Source: Chromatiales bacterium (GTDB lineage Bacteria; Pseudomonadota; Gammaproteobacteria; Chromatiales; Chromatiaceae). Taken from it: 6,453 nt of DNA. The notes below the pieces were generated by a model. It did no database searches, was not told where the DNA came from, and worked only from the letters and a program-made list of their open reading frames with translations. The position numbers and the translations under genes were made by a program. Positions 1-6,453 of the stretch are shown piece by piece; positions within the stretch are counted from its first letter, which is position 1, and every line of letters begins with the position of its first letter. The stretch covers positions 1 through 6,453 of the forward strand of contig JAHEIA010000192.1 of assembly GCA_024639625.1 (NCBI GenBank), in the 5' to 3' direction.

Positions 1-277
1 GTTCGTTCCGTAACGTGAAACCCCCGGTGAGCGGAGCAGCGGTTTACGGATCCATCGGTTTTCGTTGCGCTGCAGATATTGAGTAATTCGCGAGCAACTT
101 GGCACCTCCTATCGCGTCGGGCCGGCGGCCGACGTATAGCGCCGCCGTTCGCCGACGGCAACCGCCTATCGCCGCATTCCCCAAATCGCCTATCCGGCAC
201 GGCTCCACAAAACGCCGGCGGTGGATTACCATCGCCGGTTCTGTGTTGACGAAACAACCACAACGATCCATTGCTCT
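1..277. other. Upstream region without a convincing gene
   Basis: No reading frame here has both a plausible start and protein-like composition; the short frames on either strand are rich in Arg and Pro and look like chance. The plus-strand frames meet stops close to the left edge, so no upstream gene clearly ends here. The stretch holds a perfect AGGAGG on the minus strand (110-105), but the frames after it are very short or run off the edge. It also holds an exact 8-base direct repeat CGCCTATC at 163-170 and 187-194, and a small hairpin (GCCGT/ACGGC, 144-159). TTGACG at 246-251 resembles a -35 box, but no -10 lies at proper spacing. The promoter of the CHAD gene is probably somewhere in this region. 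Confidence 0.5.
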
Positions 278-1861
278 ATGATTAACGGGACCCTTGAATT
301 CCTCGTGCCGAACGACTCCGATCTGAATTCAGTCGAACGGTATCTCGCCTCTAGGCATCACCTGGCGGCGGAGGTCCAATCCGCTTGCACGCGGATCCAT
401 TACGACAGCTTCGACTGGCGGCTCTATGGCGCAGGTTTGGGGCTGGAAATGGAGAAGTCGCGGGGAGTCTCGCGATTGCTGCTGCGCGAGCTAATGACGG
501 GGGAGGTGTGCGGGACTTTGTTCTTGCGCGAGTTACCAGGCTTCGCTTGGGAATTTCCCGTGGGGCCTTGCCGCGAGCGCATTGCCAAGTCACTGGAGGT
601 CCGCAGGCTGCTTCCTCGGGTCCGGACCGACAGCCGGGTGCGCGTCCTGCGCCTGTTCAACGAGGACGAGAAGACCGTGGTGAGGGTGGTGCTTGAGTCG
701 AGCACCTGTCGGGAACCCGGAAGCAGGAGATCTCGACCATTGCCGCCCCGCGTTCGCTTGCTGGCGATCAAGGGCTACGATGAGGCGAAGACGGGGCTGT
801 GCAACGAACTGCTTGGCGAGATGGGCCTGCAGCCGGTACCGGAGCCGCTGCTGCCGGCGGCCCTCGCAGGTATCGGTGTCGCGGCAGGAGGCTACAGTAC
901 CAAACTGCGATTCCAGTTCTCGCCCGGCACGCGCACAGACGCTTCTCTGCGAGAGATCCACCTTCAACTGCTCGATACCCTAGAGGCCAATGTGGCGGGA
1001 GCGCGCGCCGATATCGACTCCGAGTTTCTGCACGATCTGCGGGTCGCTACCCGACGCACCCGTTCCGCCCTGAGCCAGATCAAGGGAGTGTTTCCCGAGG
1101 CGGCGACGCGGAAGTTCCGTGACGCATTCGGCTGGATCGGGCAGATCACCGGTCCGACCCGCGATATGGATGTGTATCTTCTCGGTTTCCCCGCTTATCG
1201 GGCCAGCCTGCCGGAACGCGTGCGCGCCGATCTGGAGCCCTTGCAGGATTTCCTGCTCGAGCACCAGCGGGCCGAACAACGGTTGCTTGCGAAGCGACTT
1301 GCGTCGCCGCATCTGCGAAAGATCCTCAAGGAGTGGCGAGAGTTTCTGCAGATGCAGGACCTATCCGAGGTTCCGCCACCGAACGCTGCGCGCCCGATCC
1401 GCGAGGTGGCGAGCGAACGGATCTATCGGATCTACAAACGGGTGCTGAAAGAAGGCCAGGTGATAGTCCCGGAGACCCCGGCACAGGCCTTGCACGAGTT
1501 GCGCAAAAACTGCAAGAAGCTGCGTTATTTGATCGAGTTCTTTCAGCACCTCTATCCCAAGCGGACCGTAGGCCCGCTAGTGCGCGAGATCAAGGTTCTG
1601 CTGGATAACCTGGGCAGCTTCCAGGACCTGGAGGTGCAGGCGGATAAACTGCGTAAGTTCGCGCGGCTGATGCTGCAGGAACAGAGAGCAAACGCCGATA
1701 CCCTCGTCACCATGGGTATGCTGGTGGACGGCCTGTTGCGACGCCAGCGGCAGGTGCGGAGCGAATTTGCCACGACCTTCGCCGCCTTTGCGACGGCGGA
1801 CAACCGGCGGGTGTTTCGCTCGCTCTTCGCACGCCCCGCCAGGGAGAAGCACGCAGCATGA
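278..1861 (+). CDS. CHAD domain protein with degenerate N-terminal CYTH-like domain
   Basis: This 527-residue protein ends in a CHAD domain, an alpha-helical, histidine- and basic-rich fold known to bind polyphosphate. Both CHAD repeats are visible: HDLRVATRRTR beginning at H252, and HELRKNCKKLRY beginning at H406, each followed by basic amphipathic helices, giving a domain of roughly residues 230-520. Residues 1-220 resemble a CYTH (triphosphate tunnel) domain: YDSFDWRLY near residue 46, then alternating beta-like stretches and a closing KGYDEAKTG segment. The ExExK signature expected near the CYTH N-terminus is absent; the first strand reads TLEFLVP, so catalysis is unlikely. I chose the ATG at 278 over the GTG at 221, which only adds a 19-residue tail unlike the family; neither has a good ribosome binding site. 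The stop overlaps the next start as ATGA. The CHAD call is firm; the CYTH relationship is inferred. Confidence 0.88.
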   Translation: MINGTLEFLVPNDSDLNSVERYLASRHHLAAEVQSACTRIHYDSFDWRLYGAGLGLEMEKSRGVSRLLLRELMTGEVCGTLFLRELPGFAWEFPVGPCRERIAKSLEVRRLLPRVRTDSRVRVLRLFNEDEKTVVRVVLESSTCREPGSRRSRPLPPRVRLLAIKGYDEAKTGLCNELLGEMGLQPVPEPLLPAALAGIGVAAGGYSTKLRFQFSPGTRTDASLREIHLQLLDTLEANVAGARADIDSEFLHDLRVATRRTRSALSQIKGVFPEAATRKFRDAFGWIGQITGPTRDMDVYLLGFPAYRASLPERVRADLEPLQDFLLEHQRAEQRLLAKRLASPHLRKILKEWREFLQMQDLSEVPPPNAARPIREVASERIYRIYKRVLKEGQVIVPETPAQALHELRKNCKKLRYLIEFFQHLYPKRTVGPLVREIKVLLDNLGSFQDLEVQADKLRKFARLMLQEQRANADTLVTMGMLVDGLLRRQRQVRSEFATTFAAFATADNRRVFRSLFARPAREKHAA

Positions 1862-2598
1862 GGATTCTTGGTGTCTATAACATCAAGGGCGGGGTCGGGA
1901 AGACGGCGGCGGCAGTAAATCTCGGGTTCCTCGCGGCGCAACAGGGATGGCGCACACTGATCTGGGATCTCGATCCGCAAGGGGCCGCGACCTACTATTT
2001 CCGCATCAAGCCCAAGGTCAAGGGTGGCAGCCAAAAGATGCTGCGCGGCAAACGCGAGCTGGATGCTCTGGTGAAGGGGACGGACTTCGATCTCCTGGAC
2101 TTATTGCCGGCAGATTTTTCCTACCGAAACATGGATCTGTTGCTCGGAGACGCCAAGAAGCCGACCAAACAGTTGCTGCGCTTGCTGCGCCCGCTGTCCG
2201 AGGCCTACGACTGCTTGATCCTAGACTGTCCCCCCAGCATCTCGTTGGTCTCGGAAAACATCTTTCGTGCTGCCGATGCCCTGTTGCTTCCGGTTATCCC
2301 CACGACCTTGTCGCTGCGCACCTTTTCGCAACTGTTGGAGTTCCTCGACGGCCATGGTCTGCGGCATCTCGCATTGATGCCGTTCTTCTCCATGGTGGAT
2401 CGCCGCAAGCGCATGCATCGAGAGATCCTGGAGCAGTTGCCGCGCGAATGCAGCGAACTGCTCGCCGCCCGCATACCCTATGCCAGCGACGTGGAAAAAA
2501 TGGGCATCCATCGTTCTCCCGTAGGCCATTTCGCCGCACGCAGCCCGGCAGCACTCGCCTACCAGGAGCTCTGGCGGGAGGTGAAGAGCCGCCTGTGA
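1858..2598 (+). CDS. Orphan ParA/MinD-family ATPase
   Basis: This 246-residue P-loop ATPase belongs to the ParA/MinD group, whose members dimerise on ATP and position DNA, protein clusters or organelles. The deviant Walker A KGGVGKT spans K10 to T16, with signature lysine K10 and catalytic K15. Walker A' is DLDPQG (D37, D39) and Walker B is LILDCPP (D123). Length fits a small ParA lacking the N-terminal helix-turn-helix of P1-type plasmid ParA. No parB or centromere-like repeats lie nearby, so chromosome or plasmid partition is not indicated. Its ATG overlaps the CHAD stop (ATGA), with AGGGAG at 1841-1846, 11 bases upstream, as the likely ribosome binding site, so the two are probably co-translated. 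The cargo may involve the CHAD protein; this is inference. The family call is very secure, the biological role is not. Confidence 0.93.
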   Translation: MRILGVYNIKGGVGKTAAAVNLGFLAAQQGWRTLIWDLDPQGAATYYFRIKPKVKGGSQKMLRGKRELDALVKGTDFDLLDLLPADFSYRNMDLLLGDAKKPTKQLLRLLRPLSEAYDCLILDCPPSISLVSENIFRAADALLLPVIPTTLSLRTFSQLLEFLDGHGLRHLALMPFFSMVDRRKRMHREILEQLPRECSELLAARIPYASDVEKMGIHRSPVGHFAARSPAALAYQELWREVKSRL

Positions 2599-2617
2599 TA
2601 CGCCGACCCAGCATTGC

Positions 2618-2980
2618 CTACTGCGTTTGCTCCGTGGCGGCATGGGGCTCCGCCACGACGGGCCGGTATGGGTTGTAGTGCTTGATCTTGCGCCGGATGT
2701 TGCGCTGCACGATTACGCCCAGGATCTTGAATTGCAGACCGCTGAGATCGATCTCCGGATACAGGTCGTTGAGCGCTACCAGCCGTTGCGTGCCGTCGGC
2801 GTCTTGGACGTATTGGCGGAACCACCGCACCCCGTCCACTTCAGCGAAGACGTAGGCCCCGTCGGCACAGACCTCTGACGGCTCGATCACGACCACACAT
2901 TGATTCGGAAACTCGGGCTCCATGCTGTCGTCCAGTACTTGTGCGGGATAGAGTTCATTGTAGCTGCAGTCTTGCGTCAT
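2618..2980 (-). CDS. Small S24/LexA-fold protein, probably not a canonical protease
   Basis: This 120-residue protein resembles the C-terminal domain of LexA and phage repressors (peptidase family S24). The serine motif LDDSMEPEF has S19 in the nucleophile position, followed by beta strands VVVIEPS and DGAYVFAEVDG. In S24 proteases a lysine about 37 residues later completes the Ser-Lys dyad. An ungapped alignment from memory with LexA puts R55 there, and no lysine occurs anywhere before the segment LQFKILG, so the normal dyad is missing. There is no helix-turn-helix, so it cannot act as an ordinary repressor. The ATG at 2980 is preferred over an upstream TTG at 3037 because GGAGA (2995-2991) sits about 10 bases before it. 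It converges on parA and diverges from the ABC gene. It could be an inactive S24 fold or a member of a short stand-alone S24 family; its role is unknown. Confidence 0.82.
   Translation of the reverse strand: MTQDCSYNELYPAQVLDDSMEPEFPNQCVVVIEPSEVCADGAYVFAEVDGVRWFRQYVQDADGTQRLVALNDLYPEIDLSGLQFKILGVIVQRNIRRKIKHYNPYRPVVAEPHAATEQTQ
2633..2657. repeat. 8-bp inverted repeat at convergent gene ends
   Basis: CGTGGCGG (2633-2640) and CCGCCACG (2650-2657) form a perfect 8-bp GC-rich stem with a 9-base loop. It lies within the last codons of the S24-like gene and about 35 bases after the parA stop, where a shared terminator would be expected. No run of T follows on either strand, so it is not a classic intrinsic terminator. 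It may slow polymerase or protect mRNA ends, or it may be chance in GC-rich coding DNA. Confidence 0.35.
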
Positions 2981-3139
2981 CGGTTCGCTGTCTCCGGGCA
3001 ATCGAAAACTTGGCTGTGGATGGCTGCGGCAGAGCAAACCGTAGCGGAAAAACAGTATGCGGCCTAGGGACTTGGTCCCCGCGGACCGGGAATTCCGCTA
3101 CAATCCACTAGCCCAGTGCGGCTGACAGCTAATGGTAAC
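2981..3139. promoter_or_regulatory. Divergent intergenic region between S24-like and ABC genes
   Basis: The starts of two divergent genes face each other across 159 bases, so both promoters should lie here. A 9-bp inverted repeat, GTAGCGGAA (3041-3049) and TTCCGCTAC (3093-3101), brackets 43 bases. Inside it is a smaller dyad, GGTCC (3074-3078) and GGACC (3083-3087), with a 4-base loop. The symmetric layout suits a shared operator, but I recognise no known regulator site; in particular there is no good LexA box. Confidence 0.45.
3099..3104 (+). promoter_or_regulatory. Probable -10 box for the ABC exporter gene
   Basis: TACAAT, in the context GCTACAAT, is one mismatch from the sigma-70 consensus and would start transcription near 3111, leaving a short leader before the ATG at 3140. 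The -35 is weak: TTGGTC at 3072-3077 lies 21 bases away, longer than the usual 17, and the hexamer at 17 bases is a poor match. Activator dependence would be consistent with this but is not shown. Confidence 0.4.
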
Positions 3140-4948
3140 ATGCATCGCTACATACCACCCGAAGACGGCCTGAATGTGGAACGCAGGGACTGGCGCCGTC
3201 TGCGCGATATGCTGCCGTTCCTTTGGGAATACCGTGGCCGAGCGTTCCTCGCGCTGGTTTGTTTAGTGCTGGCCAAGGTCGCCAACGTTGGCATCCCGAT
3301 CGTTCTTAAGCATATCGTTGATCTGCTGGAATCCGAGCAGCAACTGATGCTGGCCTTGCCCGTGGCCTTGTTGTTGGCCTACGGGGTCTTGAAGCTAAGC
3401 AGCTCTTTGTTCAACGAGTTGCGCGACGTGGTCTTCGCTCGCGTGCGCTACCATGCCATGCGCCGGCTTTCTACCGAGGTAATGCAGCATCTGCATAAGC
3501 TCTCGTTACGGTTTCATCTGGAGCGGCGCACGGGAGCGATAAGCCGCGATCTGGAACGCGGCACCCGGTCGGTTAGCTCCATTCTCAACTACATGGTGTT
3601 CAGCATCCTGCCGATTATCGTCGAGTTTGGTCTTGTGGCGGTCGTGCTTTTGACCCAGTACGCGGCGGTCTTCGCCTTGGTGACCTTCGCCACGGTGCTC
3701 GTGTATGTCGTCTTCACGTTCCTGATTACGGAATGGAGGATGGAGTTTCGTCACACCATGAACCGATTGGATTCGCGCGCCAATAGCCAGGCATTCGACA
3801 GCCTGATCAACTACGAGACGGTCAAGTATTTCGGCAATGAGGGGCTTGAACTGCGACGCTTCGACGCGACCTTGGAAGAGTGGGAGAGCGCTGCGGTGAA
3901 GACCCAAAGCTCGATGTCCCTTCTGAACTTTGGTCAAGGGGCGATAATCGCCTGTGGGGTTACGGTGATCATGTTTTACGCCGCTCAGGGTGTCGTGACG
4001 GGCAGCATGACCATCGGTGACCTGGTTCTCGTGAATGCATTTCTGCTGCAGCTATTTATTCCTCTGAATTTCCTCGGCATCGTCTATCGCCAGATCAAAT
4101 ATTCGTTGGCGGATATGGATCTGATCTTCAACCTTCTGGAGCGCCAACCGGAGGTCGAAGATTGCGAAGCTGCCGAGAGACTCCGTCTGGCAGGAGGTGA
4201 AGTCGAATTTCGCCATGTGGATTTTTCCTATCAGGAAGACCGGCCGATTCTGTTCGACGTCGACTTCCGGGTCGGGACGGGACAAAAGGTGGCGGTGGTG
4301 GGGCATAGTGGCGCGGGCAAGTCGACCTTGGCGCGGCTCTTGTTCCGCTTCTACGACGTGACCGCGGGGCGGATCAGCATCGATGGGCAGGACATCCGGG
4401 CTCTGACACAGGATAGTCTACGCGCCGCTATCGGCGTAGTGCCCCAGGACGCGGTGTTGTTCAACGAGAGCATCCACTACAACATCCTCTACGGGCGTCC
4501 GGACGCTTCGCGGCAGGAGGTGGAGGCGGCCGCCCGCCTGGCCCACATCCATGATTTTGTCGCGTCACTGCCCCAGGGGTACGAGACCCTGGTCGGCGAA
4601 CGAGGGCTGAAGCTTTCGGGTGGGGAAAAGCAGCGGATCGCGATTGCCCGAGCAATCCTCAAGCGACCCCGCATCTTGCTCTTCGATGAGGCCACCTCAT
4701 CGCTGGACAGTAAGACCGAGCAGGCAATCCAGGAGACACTGCGCGAAGTCGCACAAGATCACACGACTCTCGTCATTGCTCATCGCTTGTCGACCGTGGT
4801 CGACGCCGACCGCATCCTGGTCATGGAGTCGGGCCGCATCGTCGAGCAGGGGACACACCGGGAACTGCTCGAGCAGAGTGGGCGCTACCAGCACATGTGG
4901 CAGCTGCAGCAGCAGGATCGCCCGCCATTGGGGGAGGTGGCCGCGTGA
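3140..4948 (+). CDS. Atm1/HMT1-type ABC exporter (fused permease and ATPase)
   Basis: This 602-residue inner-membrane half-transporter should work as a homodimer. The membrane domain (about 30-320) shows six hydrophobic segments, near 35-57, 70-90, two within 151-200, 265-285 and 293-318. The ATPase domain is intact: Walker A GHSGAGKST (K394), Q-loop Q436, signature LSGGEKQ (492-498), Walker B ILLFDE (D516, E517), D-loop SSLD, and switch histidine H548. The segment VNAFLLQLFIPLNFLG is typical of the Atm1/HMT1/ABCB7 group, which exports glutathione-linked sulfur or metal species. Y189, R200, R204, N263, Q266 and G313 match, at a constant offset of six, glutathione-contact residues I recall for Novosphingobium Atm1. 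I chose the ATG at 3140 over the GTG at 3116 because the start MHRY fits relatives and because transcription from the -10 at 3099 would leave only a few leader bases before the GTG; neither has a strong ribosome binding site. The substrate is inferred. Confidence 0.93.
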   Translation: MHRYIPPEDGLNVERRDWRRLRDMLPFLWEYRGRAFLALVCLVLAKVANVGIPIVLKHIVDLLESEQQLMLALPVALLLAYGVLKLSSSLFNELRDVVFARVRYHAMRRLSTEVMQHLHKLSLRFHLERRTGAISRDLERGTRSVSSILNYMVFSILPIIVEFGLVAVVLLTQYAAVFALVTFATVLVYVVFTFLITEWRMEFRHTMNRLDSRANSQAFDSLINYETVKYFGNEGLELRRFDATLEEWESAAVKTQSSMSLLNFGQGAIIACGVTVIMFYAAQGVVTGSMTIGDLVLVNAFLLQLFIPLNFLGIVYRQIKYSLADMDLIFNLLERQPEVEDCEAAERLRLAGGEVEFRHVDFSYQEDRPILFDVDFRVGTGQKVAVVGHSGAGKSTLARLLFRFYDVTAGRISIDGQDIRALTQDSLRAAIGVVPQDAVLFNESIHYNILYGRPDASRQEVEAAARLAHIHDFVASLPQGYETLVGERGLKLSGGEKQRIAIARAILKRPRILLFDEATSSLDSKTEQAIQETLREVAQDHTTLVIAHRLSTVVDADRILVMESGRIVEQGTHRELLEQSGRYQHMWQLQQQDRPPLGEVAA

Positions 4949-5065
4949 CCCGGCATGCGGTAAGCGGCGCGCAAGCCCGGGCGGGCGGCGTTACGGCGTA
5001 TTGGCTGCGGCGGGGCCCGCGGACGATCGTCCCGGCGCAAGCCAGGCGGCGAGAGACGAGGATGC

Positions 5066-6453
5066 GTGGCGGCAACGGCTGATCAGCAGTCGTCCCGCGA
5101 TGCCGAATCCGCGCCCAACGGGTTCGCGGCGTCACTGCGCGGGTATCCGGTCTTGCGCATTTTGCTAGCAGCGCGCTTGATCTGGCCGCTAGCCCTATTG
5201 GCGCTCAGCGCGCTGCTCGCTGTTTGGCTCGCTTTCGTGGTCTACCGTCAATGGCCTGCCGGCGCCCATGCTGGGCTGCTGTTGGCGGCAGTTCTGCTAC
5301 AGGCGGGCGTGGCGGCGCTGGTAGCCGTGCGCCTGCGGGGACAACTGCTCAAGCCGTTGAGCATGCTCGAGGATTCGGTTGCCCAGGTTTGCCAAGGCAA
5401 ACCCGGCGCCAGCCTGGAGCCGGCGAAGAGTGGGGTTCTGGTCGATATGGCCAAGGATATCGACAGCTTGAGCGAAGAGCTGAGCGATCTTTATGAAGAC
5501 ATGGACAGTCGCGTGGCGCGGCAGACGACGCGCCTGGCGCAGAAGACGGCGTCGCTGAAGATATTGTACGACGTCGCGGCGAGCATCAACCAGGCGCGCA
5601 CTCTCGATACCCTGTTGCTGCGGTTTCTGCGCATCCTGAAAGAGATGGTCGGCGGGAGTGCTGCAACGGTGCGCCTGGTTTCGACTCGCGGCGGTATGCG
5701 TCTGGTCGGCAGCATCGATCTGACCGGCGAGTTGTTGCGTGAAGAGCAGTTGCTACCGGTGAGGCTCTGCCAGTGCGGCAAGGCGCTGGCGCCGGGCGAC
5801 ATACTCTGCGAATACGATGCGCTTGCGTGCTCACGGATCAACGGGCGGCAGATGTTCGGGCGTGATGAGATGCACAAGGTCGCTGTTCCATTGAAGTATC
5901 ATGGCGACGTGCTCGGGGTGTACGAAATATTTGTCCGCAAACCGGGTATCGCCAAACGGGAGGACATACTCGAACTCCTGGCTACCATCGGCAGCCATCT
6001 GGGAATGGCCGTCGCCAAGCAGCGATCCGATGCCGAGGCGCGGCGGCTGTCAATTATCGAGGAGCGCACGAATCTGGCGCATGAGCTGCACGATTCCTTG
6101 GCCCAAACGTTGGCAAGCCTGAGGTTTCAGGTTCGCATGCTGCAGGAAACCGTAGAGCAAGAGGGCCTGGCGGACCGCGGACGTGGTGAAGTGGAGCGCA
6201 TCCGCAATGGTCTGGACGAGGCTCATACGGAATTGCGCGAACTGTTGACCAGTTTCCGCGCACCGGTGGATCAGCGGGGTCTTTTCGCGGGTCTGGAAAG
6301 ACAGGTAGAGCGGTTCCGGCGGGAAACCGGGGTCGCGGCATTTTTCCAGCGCGATTGTCGCGAGGTCGATCTGAGTGCCAACGAAGAGTTGCAGGTGTTG
6401 CGTATCGTACAGGAGGCGCTGGCAAACGCACGCAAGCACGCGGCTGCGCATAC
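5066..6453 (+). CDS. NarX/NarQ-like sensor histidine kinase, cut by right edge
   Basis: The frame is open from GTG 5066 to the edge, giving 462 residues with the C-terminus missing. Two hydrophobic segments (about 38-60 and 69-89) are joined by only some eight residues, so there is no periplasmic sensor domain. A HAMP-like and coiled-coil linker (about 90-164) leads to a GAF-like domain (about 165-318) with a cysteine cluster C235-x-C237-x10-C248-x6-C255, as expected of the NarX central module. The HisKA_3 H-box AHELHDSLAQTL carries the phosphorylated H342, and the N-box QEALANARKH (N454) opens the truncated ATPase domain. NarX-family kinases phosphorylate NarL-type regulators; one may follow beyond the edge. 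GAGG (5058-5061) is a close ribosome binding site for the GTG, and no in-frame ATG precedes the membrane segments. It starts 117 bases after the ABC gene, in a GC-rich gap with no clear terminator or promoter, so co-transcription is possible. Confidence 0.9.
   Translation, partial: MAATADQQSSRDAESAPNGFAASLRGYPVLRILLAARLIWPLALLALSALLAVWLAFVVYRQWPAGAHAGLLLAAVLLQAGVAALVAVRLRGQLLKPLSMLEDSVAQVCQGKPGASLEPAKSGVLVDMAKDIDSLSEELSDLYEDMDSRVARQTTRLAQKTASLKILYDVAASINQARTLDTLLLRFLRILKEMVGGSAATVRLVSTRGGMRLVGSIDLTGELLREEQLLPVRLCQCGKALAPGDILCEYDALACSRINGRQMFGRDEMHKVAVPLKYHGDVLGVYEIFVRKPGIAKREDILELLATIGSHLGMAVAKQRSDAEARRLSIIEERTNLAHELHDSLAQTLASLRFQVRMLQETVEQEGLADRGRGEVERIRNGLDEAHTELRELLTSFRAPVDQRGLFAGLERQVERFRRETGVAAFFQRDCREVDLSANEELQVLRIVQEALANARKHAAAH

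Noticed and set aside
95..110. Perfect minus-strand AGGAGG as the start signal of a leftward gene
   Set aside because: The TTG at suitable spacing gives only 17 codons, and the GTG that stays open to the edge overlaps the AGGAGG itself.
44..271. Minus-strand reading frame of 75 codons in the left region
   Set aside because: It is Arg-rich with no recognisable motif, overlaps the start of the CHAD gene, and has no ribosome binding site at its start.
221..277. GTG 221 as the start of the CHAD protein
   Set aside because: It adds 19 residues of low family likeness with no ribosome binding site; ATG 278 leads directly into the domain-like sequence.
277..282. TATGAT as a -10 box paired with TTGACG at 246
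   Set aside because: The spacer is 25 bases, and the hexamer overlaps the ATG of the CHAD gene.
2627..2878. Plus-strand reading frame opposite the S24-like gene
   Set aside because: The minus strand encodes a recognisable S24 motif with a good ribosome binding site; the plus frame shows no motif and is a mirror of it.
3001..3060. LexA/SOS box near the S24-like gene
   Set aside because: No CTG-N10-CAG palindrome is present; the CTG and CAG words seen are wrongly spaced.
3506..3937. Long minus-strand reading frame inside the ABC gene
   Set aside because: It lies wholly within the well-supported transporter and reads as low-quality His/Arg-rich sequence.
4949..5065. Small gene or terminator between the ABC and kinase genes
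   Set aside because: Frames here are Arg/Gly/Ala-rich by composition, and the short palindromes (GCCCGGGC, ACGATCGT) are not followed by T runs.
5062..5082. ATG at 5062 as a start for the kinase
   Set aside because: It is in another frame and reaches a stop after six codons; GTG 5066 is in the kinase frame.

Overview
The window is about 60% GC and densely coded. It carries four complete protein genes and one gene cut by the right edge. The protein styles suggest a gammaproteobacterium, possibly a sulfur- or nitrogen-cycling one: a CYTH-like/CHAD protein, an Atm1-type ABC exporter and a NarX-like kinase with a cysteine cluster. That placement is inference from recognised families, not from a search. 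I see no rRNA, tRNA, CRISPR array, insertion sequence or phage module.

Layout. Bases 1-277 hold no convincing gene. A CHAD-domain protein (278-1861, +) is joined by an ATGA overlap to an orphan ParA/MinD-type ATPase (1858-2598, +); no parB lies beside it. Facing them, after a 19-base gap, is a small S24/LexA-fold protein on the minus strand (2618-2980). It has no DNA-binding domain and no lysine where the catalytic lysine should be. A 159-base divergent intergenic region (2981-3139) contains a 9-bp inverted repeat whose right arm enters a probable -10 box. It leads to a complete Atm1/HMT1-type ABC half-transporter (3140-4948, +). After 117 bases comes a NarX/NarQ-type sensor histidine kinase (5066 to beyond 6453, +), which runs off the edge just after its N-box.

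How the genes may work together. The CHAD-ParA pair is translationally coupled. CHAD proteins are known to bind polyphosphate and polyphosphate granules, and orphan ParA ATPases position cargos on the nucleoid. A granule-positioning or granule-inheritance role is therefore an attractive but unproven reading. The Atm1-like exporter keeps the residues reported to bind glutathione in the Novosphingobium homologue, which points to export of glutathione-linked sulfur or metal species. The kinase has the NarX core and central cysteine cluster but almost no extracytoplasmic loop, so it probably senses a cytoplasmic or redox signal rather than periplasmic nitrate. Nothing in the sequence ties the S24-like protein to either neighbour.
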